This document shows, piece by piece, positions 51,577 through 61,158 of a stretch of 64,000 nt of DNA. The notes beneath the pieces are model-generated. The model was not told the DNA's origin, did no database searches, and saw only the letters and a program-made list of their open reading frames with translations. Source of the stretch: Pyrenophora tritici-repentis (lineage: Eukaryota; Ascomycota; Dothideomycetes; Pleosporales; Pleosporaceae); NCBI RefSeq assembly GCF_003171515.1, contig NC_089396.1, forward strand, positions 2,418,001-2,482,000, read 5' to 3'. Position 1 is the stretch's first letter. Each line of letters opens with the position of its first letter. Both the position numbers and the translations under genes were made by a program.

Positions 51577-54500
51577 GCAAGCTGAGCGAGCTCAGCCAAT
51601 TGGCTTGCTCAGCCAATTGAGCGGAGGCCAGCAGCTCGCTCGGCTCGCTCGGATTGGCTGAAACAGGGCTGTCAGCTCGCTCGGCTTGATGGGCTCAGTC
51701 CCGATTAGGAAAGTTATATAGAAACCTTGGTGTTGAGTTTCTCAGTTAATATCCCACTTATGTACACCGTATTTCGCGTCCATCTCCTCATCGCTGATAG
51801 CCTCCTTTACAGGCACCTCACCACTGCCAAATCCAGCTCTTATCCATCGTCGATCGCACTGTATTGCTGCTAGAAGTTGCGGAGAAATGCTGCGCCGACG
51901 GGGCTCGAGGAGGTCACCCAGCTCGCTGAATAAGCGCTCACACTCACAGCTTGAGCCTGGGATTGATAGCATGTCGATAGCAAATTTGCTAAGGCTGGGG
52001 TAGCGATCGCGGAGTCCTACCCAGTATTTTATAGGGTCGACGCCCTCGCTAGCGATCGGTTCGCTGCGTTTCCAAGCCTCATATTCATCCTCCTCGTTCT
52101 CCGTAAGCCCTGCAGGCTCAATAAAGCTGTTGATAGCGTCGTCTATATCATTGTGCCTGACTTTGGGGCGTAAGCGCGGCTTCGGTAAGCTTTTGTACTC
52201 CGCCCACAAATGTTGAAACTTGCGGTTGCTGCTCTCTAGCCAATCAGGCTTATCCGCCCACGCTGCGTCAAGGTAGCTTTTGTAGCGAGGATGAAGGATT
52301 GTAGCAGCATAGTAAGCTGGCGAGAGGTCGAGCTTGTTGTAGTACTCGCGGGCTTTAACTAGGGCAGCGCGGAGGTTGATAGCAAGGTGGTCTTCGGGTG
52401 ACTCTGTATGCTCATCGTGAATGACGTCTTCATAGCTTTGCAAGCGGTCCTCATAGACTCCAAGTAAGTATTCAAATACTGGAATAACCTCAGCGATTGC
52501 TCCAAAAGCACCGCTTTTGCCGCGGCCTTCAAGCCGTTTTGTAGCTTGTTTCAGTGGCCTGAGCACATCAATATACTCAGCAATCACCTGCCAGTCATGG
52601 GCATTGATCCCATCAGACCTCATCCAATCCGGCGCTGCAGGCAGCTTGTTGTTACGACTTCGGGCGTACGCGTCTTCAGTTTCAATCTTCTGAATATGGT
52701 AGTTGGCGTACCCATTAACCGCTAATTGCAACTCAACAGCGCGCTCAAAACACGAAACGTAAGAGTTCCAGCGAGTAACAACTGGCTTGACGGGCTCCTT
52801 GATTTTGTGCTGTTCTGTTGGCGCGTTGACAGGCTGGTCCCTAATAGCGAGCTTCTGATACTTCTCAAAAAGAGCGTACTGTTGTGGTGTTTTGATGTAG
52901 TTGATAACCGCGAGAAGCACTCCTAATGGTCCATCGCCTCGCCAAGTAGCCATGTTCTCAGCTTCGTTCACGCGCTCAGTCTCCTCGTTGTCGTAGGACT
53001 CTTTCTCCTCACCCCAGAGTAGCATCTGGCCAATGAGATTAAGCGTATGAGGACCGCAGCGAAGGCGACGCTCAGTAGCGCTGAAGCCCATCTGCAAGGC
53101 GAGAGTGTTGATCGTGGTGTTGTTGTTATGTGCGTTGTCGAGGACGAAGTAACCGAGCTTGCCCACAGTGATTTCGAACTGCTTGAATATTGCCATCACG
53201 ACCTCAGCCATAGCCTCGCCGGTGTGGGCACCTGTCAGTTGTGGGAGCGCAATAGGCAAGTCCCTGAGCTCGCCAGAGCTATCAACGTAGTGGGCGACGA
53301 TACCTAAGTAACCGCGCTTGCCACCTTTTGTCGTCCATCCGTCAAAGCTTATATGGACTTTGCTCATTGATTCTGAAAGGCTTGCGACAACCTTTAGTAA
53401 CAGGTAGTTGTACAGGCGTATAACGTATCGTGAGACGCTGTTATAAGATGCCCACAGGGCTCGTTCTGCCTCTACGCTAGCTAATTGTATCATATTGCGA
53501 AAAGACGATGATTCGAATTGTGAGAGTGGGAGGTTGTTTTCGACGAGCCAGGTGACGGCCGCAAGCCTAAACTCTTGTATATTGAAGTTGGTAAGCTCGT
53601 TGGCAACAGCCTGAGAGCAGCCCTTCTGAAGGGCGCGTTCGAGGAGAGTTTCTTTCCGAGGAGCGACGGTAGTGCGCTTACTTGGAGGCTTCAAGCCATG
53701 ACCTTTCTTGTCTTCTCCGAGATGACGTGCTGGCGCTGATGGAGACTGCGAGACGTCATGTATGCCACGGCCAACAGTAGTGAACTTGTGCTTATAGCAA
53801 TAGTGGCAGATCCACGTGACTTTTGCGACGTTGCTGCGCAAGGCGATGCGATAGCCATGGCTGTATACCCAGCTTGCTCGGTTCGAAAGTGATGTGGGCG
53901 GCTTGCAGTGCTTTGGGTAGCGACTCCAATTAAAGCCGTCGTATTTGTCCTCTACCCATACGAAACCCTCGTCGACAGCCTCGCTAGCTGCTCCTGAAGC
54001 TGCAACAGTGGCATGCTCGCTGCCCTCAGGTGGTGGGATGATTGTCTCTTCGGCGCGCGACTCTCGGAGGGTCGCTTCAAAATTTGGTGCTTGTGGCGCG
54101 GCGACGAGAGCTTGACGCGGCGACAGCGGTGGAGGAGGTGGAGATGGTGAGAATGGCCGAGTATCGACTAGCACAGGTTGGCTGGCAGTCCCGCGATGAC
54201 GCGCTGCGACTCTAGGGCGCTTCGAAGTTGTCGCGATTTCTAGAGCATTAACGCGTGTTCTTTTTGCTGGCATTATAGCAACGGCGAGGTAGATAATAGC
54301 TGCAAATAGAGACGCGTTGATGGAGTATAGGTGAGTGTGGTGGGTGATAAGTAGTAAGTGAAGTGTCGCAGAAGGAGAATATTGTTGCCAGGCCGTTAGC
54401 CGGAAATTTAGTAGCTTATTTGCTAGAAATATAGCAAAAAAGAGTGTATTTTAGGTTATAACTAGGTTTCGAACTTACGCACTACACCTAAAAATCATCG

Positions 54501-54693
54501 TGAGATTGCCCCTCCACCAAGTCCTTCAGCCCCAAGTTTCCAACCGCCCCATCCAACCAAGCTAAGCAAGCTGACTGAGCGAGCGCCTATCCCTAAGCTC
54601 GCTCGGCTTGCAAGCGCGCACTGCGCGCTCAGCTCATTCGGCTTGGTCAAAACGTCCAAGCCGAGCGAGCTGAGCGAGCCGGCTCGCTCGTTG
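51571..54693. mobile_element. hAT-family DNA transposon, 3.1 kb
   Basis: The ends are imperfect inverted repeats: CAATGAGCAAGC on the left and, on the opposite strand, CAACGAGCGAGC on the right. The flanking 8-mers are acagatgt (51563-51570) and acaagtat (54694-54701); they agree at five positions and the other three differ by transitions. Eight base pairs is the hAT target-duplication length. Removing the element plus one 8-mer restores an open frame in the host gene, which supports the ends. Subterminal regions contain several GCTCGCTCGGCTTG-like repeats in both orientations (51635-51690 and 54595-54690). A single transposase gene fills the middle. Confidence 0.85.
51742..54273 (-). CDS. 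hAT transposase
   Basis: An intact single-exon ORF of 843 residues. The N terminus is basic and Pro-rich, followed by a BED-like zinc-finger region (WICHYCYKHKF, about residue 155) and an RNase H-like catalytic core (for example VHISFDGWTTKGGKRGYLGIVAHYV, and GYFVLDNAHNNNTTI). The C-terminal hAT dimerisation domain has the signature SIPGSSCECERLFSELGDLL and the following RRSISPQLL block. The gene is antisense to the host deaminase-like gene. With no stop codon or frameshift it could still encode active protein, although the inverted repeats have diverged. Confidence 0.95.
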   Translation of the reverse strand: MPAKRTRVNALEIATTSKRPRVAARHRGTASQPVLVDTRPFSPSPPPPPLSPRQALVAAPQAPNFEATLRESRAEETIIPPPEGSEHATVAASGAASEAVDEGFVWVEDKYDGFNWSRYPKHCKPPTSLSNRASWVYSHGYRIALRSNVAKVTWICHYCYKHKFTTVGRGIHDVSQSPSAPARHLGEDKKGHGLKPPSKRTTVAPRKETLLERALQKGCSQAVANELTNFNIQEFRLAAVTWLVENNLPLSQFESSSFRNMIQLASVEAERALWASYNSVSRYVIRLYNYLLLKVVASLSESMSKVHISFDGWTTKGGKRGYLGIVAHYVDSSGELRDLPIALPQLTGAHTGEAMAEVVMAIFKQFEITVGKLGYFVLDNAHNNNTTINTLALQMGFSATERRLRCGPHTLNLIGQMLLWGEEKESYDNEETERVNEAENMATWRGDGPLGVLLAVINYIKTPQQYALFEKYQKLAIRDQPVNAPTEQHKIKEPVKPVVTRWNSYVSCFERAVELQLAVNGYANYHIQKIETEDAYARSRNNKLPAAPDWMRSDGINAHDWQVIAEYIDVLRPLKQATKRLEGRGKSGAFGAIAEVIPVFEYLLGVYEDRLQSYEDVIHDEHTESPEDHLAINLRAALVKAREYYNKLDLSPAYYAATILHPRYKSYLDAAWADKPDWLESSNRKFQHLWAEYKSLPKPRLRPKVRHNDIDDAINSFIEPAGLTENEEDEYEAWKRSEPIASEGVDPIKYWVGLRDRYPSLSKFAIDMLSIPGSSCECERLFSELGDLLEPRRRSISPQLLAAIQCDRRWIRAGFGSGEVPVKEAISDEEMDAKYGVHKWDIN

Positions 54694-54701
54694 ACAAGTA
54701 T

Positions 54702-54812
54702 GCTTGTGGCACATGCAGCTGGATTGGGGATTTCATTAATGAGTTTACGGGGCACTACGGATTCCAATTTGTATTGAAAGATGTATCAGTGGAGTGCAAA
54801 AAAGCCTTGTAG
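54702..54812 (+). pseudogene. Displaced 3' end of the deaminase-like gene
   Basis: Directly after the right-hand 8-mer, a frame of 36 codons and a TAG continues the gene interrupted at 51570. It contains a Cys-x2-Cys pair near its start, then a hydrophobic helix with an Asn, then a Gly-Phe-x-Phe strand. That order resembles the residues after C363 of the protein at 28913-30142. No start codon or promoter is evident, so it is presumably silent. Confidence 0.68.
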
Positions 54813-55245
54813 AGACGCCGATGGAGCTCTTCGCGATTAGTTAAATACAGATTGTCATTCAATGGATTTGCTGTGAGATATCTGCGCGTGACAGGAGCGC
54901 TTGCTAGCAATCGAGTCGGGTATTTGCTTAGTGGTAGACAAGCAGGATAATGTTCATGCCAAGCGTCAAGGTTGGGGAGAATCATGTCGTATTAGAGCTG
55001 TTGGAAAGAGGTCTATATGCGCAGTGGGAAGATGGAGTGAAGGAGCTAGGCCGTAAAGGTACTAGCGGGTAGATGGGTGGCTGCCTGGTTGCCTAAGGAG
55101 GAGCCAAGGGATAAGCCCTATGGCCGACAGTTCAGTCTTACTCTATAAGAACCTTTATTTTCTGCACAGTCTCTCCTAACTCAGATCCATCAACACCGCA
55201 ATCCTTTCTACTACACAATCACTCATCTGACCTTTTGTTGGTACA
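54813..55245. other. Intergenic region
   Basis: This short gap lies between the displaced deaminase tail and the F-box-like pseudogene. A minus-strand frame at 54755-54985 overlaps the displaced tail and is not convincing. Confidence 0.45.
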
Positions 55246-55992
55246 ATGTCGGAATTTAGATTTTTGGATCTACCCACTGAATTAAGGTTTCAGATCTACG
55301 AACACCTCGTTGTAGAATGCCTTGCTGATGACAGAGCTTCTGATCTTCGGGTGATTTACGTGGAGATTAACAAAGAGTGCCTCTGGAAAGCTTGACGCTT
55401 GCTGAGAGCTGTATGGAGGTGGAGGTGCGAAGAACAATTTCATCGTTCTGTTCCAATAGAACGAATGCCTCGTCCACCATCAATTCGTAAAACAACCCCG
55501 TATTCGCGTAGACAGCTTCGTTTTTACTTATGTCAAGATTCTAGTTTGCGAAAAGGTATTCGAGATTTGACGATCAAGATTCCGTTAATGATGAAGGGAT
55601 TCCAAAACGAATGGTTCATTTCGAACCGCTTGTCAAACGAACATCTGCACAATATCCTTATCCCAGTCTTTGGACTACCACTGTCAAGCTTGACTCTGGT
55701 GAGTCACAAAAATAATTGGGACTTCGATGGTTACCCTCCGCTAGTAAATGACGTAGTCAGAGAAATTGAGAATTACACTTACCCAGTACTAGAGTCACTC
55801 AGATCAGATCGCTTTGTACTAAGGATCTTTGGCGGCCGCAACTTGGAGCAGATTTCTGATAATGTTTATGAGGATTTCCAGAGAGTTCTGAAACATTACT
55901 GCATTTCCTTGCCCAAGGATAGCCAATTACACTCTTTTGTACTCGTGGAAGTGAAAAAAGCTGGACACCGAACAGAATTATACACAAAGTAG
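55246..55992 (+). pseudogene. F-box-like gene with one in-frame TGA
   Basis: From an ATG at 55246 the frame reads 49 residues, beginning with the F-box-like motif FLDLPTELRFQIYEHLV, to a TGA at 55393-55395. The same frame then stays open for about 200 codons to 55992. That part has normal protein composition, including TLVSHKNNWDFDGYPP and a C-terminal HSFVLVEVKK. No intron with fitting phases removes the TGA. A CGA-to-TGA transition is the simplest explanation. Intact, the product would be about 248 residues, a usual size for short fungal F-box-like proteins. The function is unknown. Confidence 0.65.
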
Positions 55993-57035
55993 AAGAAGCC
56001 GGAAAGAATATTGGAACACATCAAGCGGTCGATTCTTCACTCGAAAAAAACTTGGAAAGAAAGAAGAGAAAGGGTTACTGTGATGTTGTATTCGAGAGGA
56101 GGAGAAGACCCGAAAAGCCGGAGGGACACAAGTTGGATGCATGAAGGGGAGAAACAGCACATTTGAGGATTCCAAATATGTGAGATTCCAGGAGGGTTTA
56201 GACAGTTCACTGTGTAACAGCCTTGATATCCAAACATAGGGACCTAGCGTCAACCACGCACCTTGTATCCCTCATCATGACACATAGACTAATCACTTTT
56301 TTAATTATATGTCTTTGAAAATGCTTAACATAGGTCTCGGCTTAGCTTCTTTGGTTTCAGTAAGACGAGTTGTCCTCGAGCGCGAGGCCTGTCCAGGTGT
56401 CCTGAGCAGCAAGTTCCGAGTTAATTTGGGGATAGTGACAATGACATAGAAATCTCGCACTTTGATTAGATTTGGTTGTGAAAACGTTACGAACAGGATA
56501 TAGCGTAATGATCTTACCATACTTATTGTGCATTACTTAGAATGGTTTCTGTTACCCAGGCAGACATTGTTGCCCAGGCGTGAACTCTGTAAAAGACGTG
56601 ATAGTAGTTGACAATATCGAAGTCGTTCCCTGTCATAGTTGGATATCATTTAGGAACGGTAATTTTGAAGATCACTACCCCAATTCGATTGAGTATGCTA
56701 AGCTTTCACGCAAAATTGAGCTTATTTCAGATTAAGATATAGACCCTAGTGAAGACTTGCGGACTTAAGTGAAGTCCGGTTCTTGTTCGAGATTCAGGAG
56801 GTGAAAGTCTTACACAGGGCAGCGGTATTCACTAACAATACATGCCTACAACATTGTGCAGCAACTTTCACTTCTAATAGTGCCGTAACACAGCAGCACG
56901 GCTGAGTCGCTCAGTGAAGCTCTGACCACTTGGCGCCTTTCCTGTTCTACCTAGGTACCCGTGTTTTTCTTCCCACCGACCTCACTCAGCACCCACACCC
57001 CTGGGTAACAGAAACCTTTCAACCACTAACTCAGT
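55993..57035. other. Intergenic region
   Basis: A 1-kb gap without a convincing gene. Near 56950 there is a CTACCTAGGTACC palindromic motif that recurs at several places to the right. Confidence 0.45.
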
Positions 57036-57893
57036 ATGGCTGATCCTCACCGGGAAGAGCGCTCTAAGGAGCTTGATCAGAACTTGTCTCCTGTCCCTCA
57101 AACTCAGGGTTTTCTCGGTCTGCCATTGGAGATGCGAGTCGAAGTGTACCGTTATCTTCTTGATAATACGCTCTCTCGAGGCCAAACATCGGATATTGCT
57201 GCTCTCTTGCTAGCATGCCGCACCACCTATGTGGAGATGTCACCTATGATCGAACATATCGAGACTATACTCAAGGTCAAGAACGCATGCGATGCCCTCA
57301 AGTCCAAGCATGGAAGACCTGTTCGGTTCAAGGCCCCACAGAACTACCTCTACCTCGAACCTCTCCCCCGACTCACCGTTTATATTCCCACTCACGCCCT
57401 TGAGCTGGCCAGCATGTTCACATGCGAGGACGTGGCCGCCACGCTCACAACGGAGCCGAGACTGCCGGAAGCCCACCTCTGGGGCATCGGTATTCAATTA
57501 CGCCAAATCTTTGAGCTTCCACTCGACTCAATCACCCTTTACACTTACGACCTCAAGGAAAGCAATAAAGTTCCACAGCTTGGATGGCGATCTCTTCTAG
57601 ACGTTTTCAAAATCATCACCCAGGAGCCGCATGGATGTTTGAGCGCCGCTAGTCGAGTCAAGAAGCTGATTCTATTTGAGACAACGACTCTATCTTACAA
57701 CCCAGAGCAGTGCCAACACCTTGAACAACTGTTCTCTCAACGCACTTGGACAGGTGTGATTCCTAAATTTCGACAGCGACTTAGGAATCAGTTGCAAGAG
57801 TTGAACGCGGTGTACACGGTTGATGGCAAGACTGGAAAGTGCTGGGGTATTGATCTCGAGAACTCTGTGTTTTCACCGCCTCGACCTACCTAG
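57036..57893 (+). CDS. F-box-like fungal protein
   Basis: A single-exon 285-residue protein. After a charged, Pro-rich N terminus comes FLGLPLEMRVEVYRYLLDN (about residues 26-44) and LLACRTTYVEMSPMIE (about 58-73), the two helices of the F-box-like domain common in Pleosporales. The rest is a mixed alpha/beta region without a domain I recognise. There is no signal peptide or membrane segment. The stop is followed by a CTACCTAGGTAG palindrome. Members of this family are numerous and often lineage specific. A ubiquitin-ligase role is possible but unproven. Confidence 0.7.
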   Translation: MADPHREERSKELDQNLSPVPQTQGFLGLPLEMRVEVYRYLLDNTLSRGQTSDIAALLLACRTTYVEMSPMIEHIETILKVKNACDALKSKHGRPVRFKAPQNYLYLEPLPRLTVYIPTHALELASMFTCEDVAATLTTEPRLPEAHLWGIGIQLRQIFELPLDSITLYTYDLKESNKVPQLGWRSLLDVFKIITQEPHGCLSAASRVKKLILFETTTLSYNPEQCQHLEQLFSQRTWTGVIPKFRQRLRNQLQELNAVYTVDGKTGKCWGIDLENSVFSPPRPT

Positions 57894-58420
57894 GTAGAAG
57901 TTGAGGTCTAGGTGGATCTGCTGCAGGACCACTGTTACAGGGGAGGTATCTTAGGTTATGACAAGCGGTCATAGGGATATCTTGAATTGTGGGCGATCTT
58001 GGATGAACTGTGAATGTTCAAGGCTGGTTGTGAGTCTCTCGCCAGACTTTACAACCGAGACTTCGAGAAACAGCATTGTAGGAGACGTGCAGGTATCTGA
58101 AGACCGTCTAGATGTATATCTGGATAGGGTCTGAATTACAGTACCAATAAACACCATCCCTTAAAACTATTTGAGCTTCGTGATTATAAATATGTACTGA
58201 AATTAGTGAACTAGGAGCCAAAATAACTGTGAATCCGACATGTGGATGCTGTTGTTTATCTCCATGGGAAGGAACGTCATACTAATGTGGTCCCTGGACT
58301 ACCTTTGTTTGAGCACGGAAAGAAACTAGTTATCGGGACTGACACATATCCAGCATGGCCATTCAGAGGCCTGATATTCACTGCAATGCAATGTGCCCAC
58401 GACGACAAGATCGGCAGGAT

Positions 58421-58498
58421 TCGAGAATCGGACCCGAAGCAGGAATTCGAGAATCGGACCCGAAGCAGGAATTCGAGAATCGGACCCGAAGCAGGAAT
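58421..58498. repeat. Perfect 26-bp tandem repeat, three copies
   Basis: Three identical head-to-tail copies of a unit that begins TCGAGAATCGGACCCGAAGC and ends AGGAAT (58421-58446, 58447-58472, 58473-58498). A fourth, partial copy continues for a few bases. As 26 is not a multiple of three, it does not encode a repeated peptide. No spacers are present, so it is not a CRISPR array. Confidence 0.95.
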
Positions 58499-58952
58499 CC
58501 GAGAAACACGGACCTGTTGAGCTAGTCCGAACAGCGTTAGTAACCTGGAGAAGTCAACCAAACAGAGCCGGAATCTCCACAACAAACCTGGCTCTGTCTT
58601 ACTGTGCTGATATTTGCTCGGATTTTCGGATTCCTTGGGACCGGACTACCATTGTGGACAATAAGAGCTAGCCAGATACAGCTCTAAATTACTCTCGCGA
58701 TATCCCAGCTTTTACATAGCCCAGTAGCACTTCTAATTTGCGCGCAAGGGCATGTGGCTGAGGCTCGAGAAATGGGCTGTTTTGAGATATTTGCCATTTC
58801 TTTCATGAGGTGGGTTTGGATTAATCGCTCAGCATAGAGATACATATAGTTGGGCTGTTCTGCAGTATAGAGGTCATTACACAATCCAGTACCGTCAAGA
58901 CATTACAACGCAGCCCGTGAATCCTCCTCCTTACCAAAGTCATTTCTTTGAG

Positions 58953-60236
58953 ATGCCACATTATTCATCACAAGGCCATGATGCATGGCAACAATCAACT
59001 GATATCCTTGATTGTTCAACTCGAGAACACAATGTCGCCCTATCACCCGAAGATATGGCATCATCGGACAGCGCATTCCTACAACGAGCAATCACTTGGA
59101 TTCCCAGAGCACCAAGGATACCGCGAGAAATGTTGCCAGTTCTTCAGGTAATTCGCGTCCTAGTAGCACGACCTGAAATATTTTACTTACTCCAGATAGC
59201 GGCCCGTTGTAATACCCAGACTTGACGCGAATCATTTACTAAGAACACCACCACCATTCATACGAGCGTATAGTCCCGAGCTGCGATCGCTGGATATCCA
59301 TGAGGAGGACTTTGTTGCTTTCATAGACAACCTAAGTCTTGCTCAGGCCCCACCTGTGGCGCTTCAGTAGACTCCGCAACAATCAATTCAATCCGGTCAC
59401 TCTCCTAGACCCACTTACCTATCTAGGTAGGGCTTAAACTCCTATAGGTAACTACTAGGCTTAAAGCGGTAATCAATCAATCCAATCTGAACCTTCTAGG
59501 ACCCACTTAATTGATTGTTGCGGACTGTGCGCTTCAGGCACTGGATGCGGCGGGACTTGTTGTGAGTCTGGTGTAGGCAACATATTCTTCTCATTTTTTG
59601 ATCATCGCTGACAGTAATCGTAGCCCGTATCACTGGATGGTCTTCGCAGGCTTCAGTATGAACGTCGCAGCTGGAGTCGGTACGGCTGCTATGACTAAGT
59701 CGCGTACGCGCCGGTTTTTGGAAATAGTGAACGAGACGTACTTTGCGCCTCGCGGCCTGAAAGCTTCGATTTACGAGGACAAGGAGTTGGTAGAGAGGTT
59801 GTCACTTGATCCAAATATGCCTCCACTCGCGTTAGTATGTTCAATCAGTCGCATGCATATATTGCTGACTCTAAAAAGACCTCCGAGAAATAGTACGGTG
59901 CCTGTAGCTGGAGGGTACCGCCGGATAGAAGCTCTCAAGCCCTACACCGCATCAATGACCTTCAACGTCCCACCGCCGATTGAGCTACGTGACTCCCTCG
60001 ATAAGATGGCTGCGAAACAGATCCAGCGGAAGATCAAGAAGAGGGAAGATGGTGTTCATAACCCAGAATCCAGTAGGGAATCAATCTATGGCTCTCACTT
60101 TTGGCCCGAGCCAGACACTGAGTTGAAAGACGCGAAGGCCAATGAAAGGCAGGAGAAGAAGTTGGAAAAGGAGCAAAAGATAGTTGAAAAGATGGAATAC
60201 ATCGTCGTTGAACCTCTGAATACAAAGCAGTACTAG
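58953..60236 (+). pseudogene. Fungal gene of unknown function, interrupted by a MITE
   Basis: Pieces that join in frame are 58953-59147, 59200-59367, then after the element 59538-59572 and 59624-60236. Introns are 59148-59199 (52 nt) and 59573-59623 (51 nt). The second piece reads VVIPRLDANHLLRTPPPFIRAYSPEL and DFVAFIDNLSLAQ; the fourth includes GVGTAAMTKSRTRRFLEIVNETYFAPRGLKA. This layout (FIRAYSP, a short FIDN-like motif, an Ala/Gly-rich hydrophobic hinge, then a FAPRGL block and a basic, Lys/Glu-rich tail) matches a widespread fungal family of unknown function that I recognise but cannot name. The element puts a TAG directly after the CAG at 59367 and shifts the frame. Confidence 0.68.
59368..59528. 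mobile_element. 161-bp MITE with 9-bp target duplication
   Basis: The element is flanked by identical GCGCTTCAG copies (59359-59367 and 59529-59537). Its ends are inverted repeats sharing TCCGCAACAATCAATT, read inward from each side. No coding capacity. A 9-bp duplication is typical of Mutator-like elements, so it may be a non-autonomous MULE derivative. The inside holds a direct repeat around CTAG(G)ACCCACTTA. Confidence 0.9.
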
Positions 60237-61158
60237 ATATACAATATCAGATTTTCTCCTGTATCCTGTGGTCATGTCTGTCTGTCAGCGCAGCTCTTGA
60301 TACATTTTCGCACCCAATCCACTAAACACCTTTCGCTGATTGCAACAATCCACGCCGGCCAACTGACATGACATTCAGAATACCACTAATTGAGGTTCCA
60401 ATCGCAATTTACTTTACGCGAACGACCTCGTGCGCCATGCGCGAGGGAGACAGTAAGTCAAAGTTCACCAAAACCGTCGCATTGTGTTCGAGAAGGTTGC
60501 TGCTCCTAATAGTATCATGACAGCGCCGAAAAGGGTTGCGCTGATCATCAAAAGGAACGATGGTGGAAGAAAAAGACGCGGAAAGCATGGCGTATGCGCT
60601 ACCTAGGTACCTAGGTAGTTACGCCACGCTGGCCACAACACGACTGGAGAGAGTCTACAAGCTGGGGTCGACATAGCTGTTAGATATTTAATTCAAACCC
60701 ATGCCACTACAGTCTCCGAGATACCTAGGCACAGATCTTATTGAGTGCAGAAGGAGCTACGACACAACAGGCCTTTAGGGCCACCTTCCACAACGTTTAA
60801 CACGCCTTATCTCACTGATCACATGTATATTGTGGTAGAGGGATAGTCTCAATAGTCAGAAGAGAGGCTACCGACCCGCAATCGGTAGAGAGTAGAGAAC
60901 AAGAAGGTATCCGAGTAACAATCGGTAGTATTAAGAATGGTGTACGATAAGATGATATCGAGCTTCTCCTCGCGAAGTTGCCCTAAAATACTCAACCCTA
61001 GCGCCGATTACCTAACGCCGAACACGTGACAAACTACTACACCACAATATCATGGACAATATAGTTTGATTGGGTATCTCGTATTCATCAACTGTCTTCA
61101 CCTACTCAATCGGTACATACTACACGATTGTACATGACACACCACCTTCGTCCTCGAC
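60237..61158. other. Intergenic region
   Basis: A 920-bp gap with the palindrome ACCTAGGTACCTAGGTAG (about 60602-60619) and another CCTAGG at about 60723. No gene is seen. Confidence 0.45.

Noticed and set aside
54694..54777. An alternative open frame directly after the transposon starting at the first base of the right 8-mer
   Set aside because: It is open to 54777 but lacks the cysteine pair and does not resemble the related protein; the frame starting at 54702, after the 8-mer, does.
54755..54985. A 76-codon minus-strand frame beside the hAT element
   Set aside because: It overlaps the displaced host-gene tail on the other strand and shows no family features.
58421..58498. Possible CRISPR-like array
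   Set aside because: The copies abut without spacers and the organism is a eukaryote; it is a plain minisatellite.
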